From NCBI GenBank assembly GCA_019614645.1, contig JABWDB010000038.1, positions 1,922,001-1,986,000 on the forward strand: a stretch of DNA of 64,000 nt. The letters run 5' to 3'. The notes under the pieces were generated by a model. That model did no database searches, was not told the origin of the DNA, and was given only the letters and a program-made list of their open reading frames with translations. The stretch's first letter is position 1, and every line of letters begins with the position of its first letter. This stretch comes from Stratiolaelaps scimitus. Its lineage: Eukaryota; Arthropoda; Arachnida; Mesostigmata; Laelapidae. A program made the position numbers and the translations under genes. Shown piece by piece: positions 63,825 through 64,000 of the stretch.

Positions 63825-64000
63825 GATATGGCACGGTGCAGTCAACGCACTAACTCAAAATAAGAGGTACAACATCTCTTACGTTTTTAATAATATGGAC
63901 GTAATAGAAATGACGAAAGACTATTTTATCATTAAGATTATCACAAAGTCGTGATCCGTATATCTCATGCATTTGTCAGTCTGTTTAAAAATCAACGATG
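63825..64000. other. No gene recognised
   Basis: AT-rich unique sequence to the end of the window. Confidence 0.5.

Overview
The window reads as non-coding nuclear DNA from an animal, most likely an arthropod. No bacterial or organellar gene organisation is visible: there are no long uninterrupted ORFs, no operon-like packing and no ribosome-binding sites. Simple repeats are dense (TA, GA/CT, CA/GT, CAG/CTG, GAC/CGT), CpG does not look depleted, and diverged retrotransposons and small inverted-repeat elements are scattered through it. A mite or other chelicerate would fit this texture, but that is an impression; nothing here fixes the taxon. I recognised no complete protein-coding gene, tRNA, rRNA or snRNA gene. 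The longest ATG-type ORF (231 aa at 55726-56421) is low-complexity and resembles no family I know.

Layout. 1-2083: featureless apart from simple repeats. 2084-2304: a foldback element with two 97-bp arms. 2305-18842: microsatellite-rich, with GC-richer islands (about 6.9-7.9, 11.4-12.4 and 13.2-14.6 kb). 18843-18898: a perfect 26-bp inverted repeat. 18899-25900: no recognisable gene, with a GC-rich block at about 20.7-24.2 kb. 25915-26300: a diverged relative of a small terminal-inverted-repeat element whose better copy lies at 41740-42081. 26922-27620: a decayed LINE reverse transcriptase on the minus strand. 28732-28819: a 14-bp target-site duplication around a poly(T)/purine insert. 28912-28944: on the minus strand, a textbook recursive-splice (ratchet) site. 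30.5-30.8 kb: TA arrays. 32.5-32.8 and 39.4-39.7 kb: two possible, unproven plus-strand exons, each ending at a strong splice donor. 43.88-44.29 kb: a second decayed LINE RT fragment, minus strand. 51.7-61.9 kb: the densest (TA)n and (CT)n arrays. 62837-63824: two copies of one tRNA-derived SINE facing each other.

How it fits together. The simplest reading is the inside of a very long intron, or a large intergenic interval, colonised by old transposable elements. The ratchet-like site would place about 28.9 kb inside a long minus-strand intron; this is inference. The two LINE fragments and the SINE pair show that the genome has had the machinery for target-primed retrotransposition, which also explains the short poly(T) insert. 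I found no undescribed multi-gene system. The strongest items for follow-up are the ratchet-like site, the SINE family, the two foldback structures and the TIR element.
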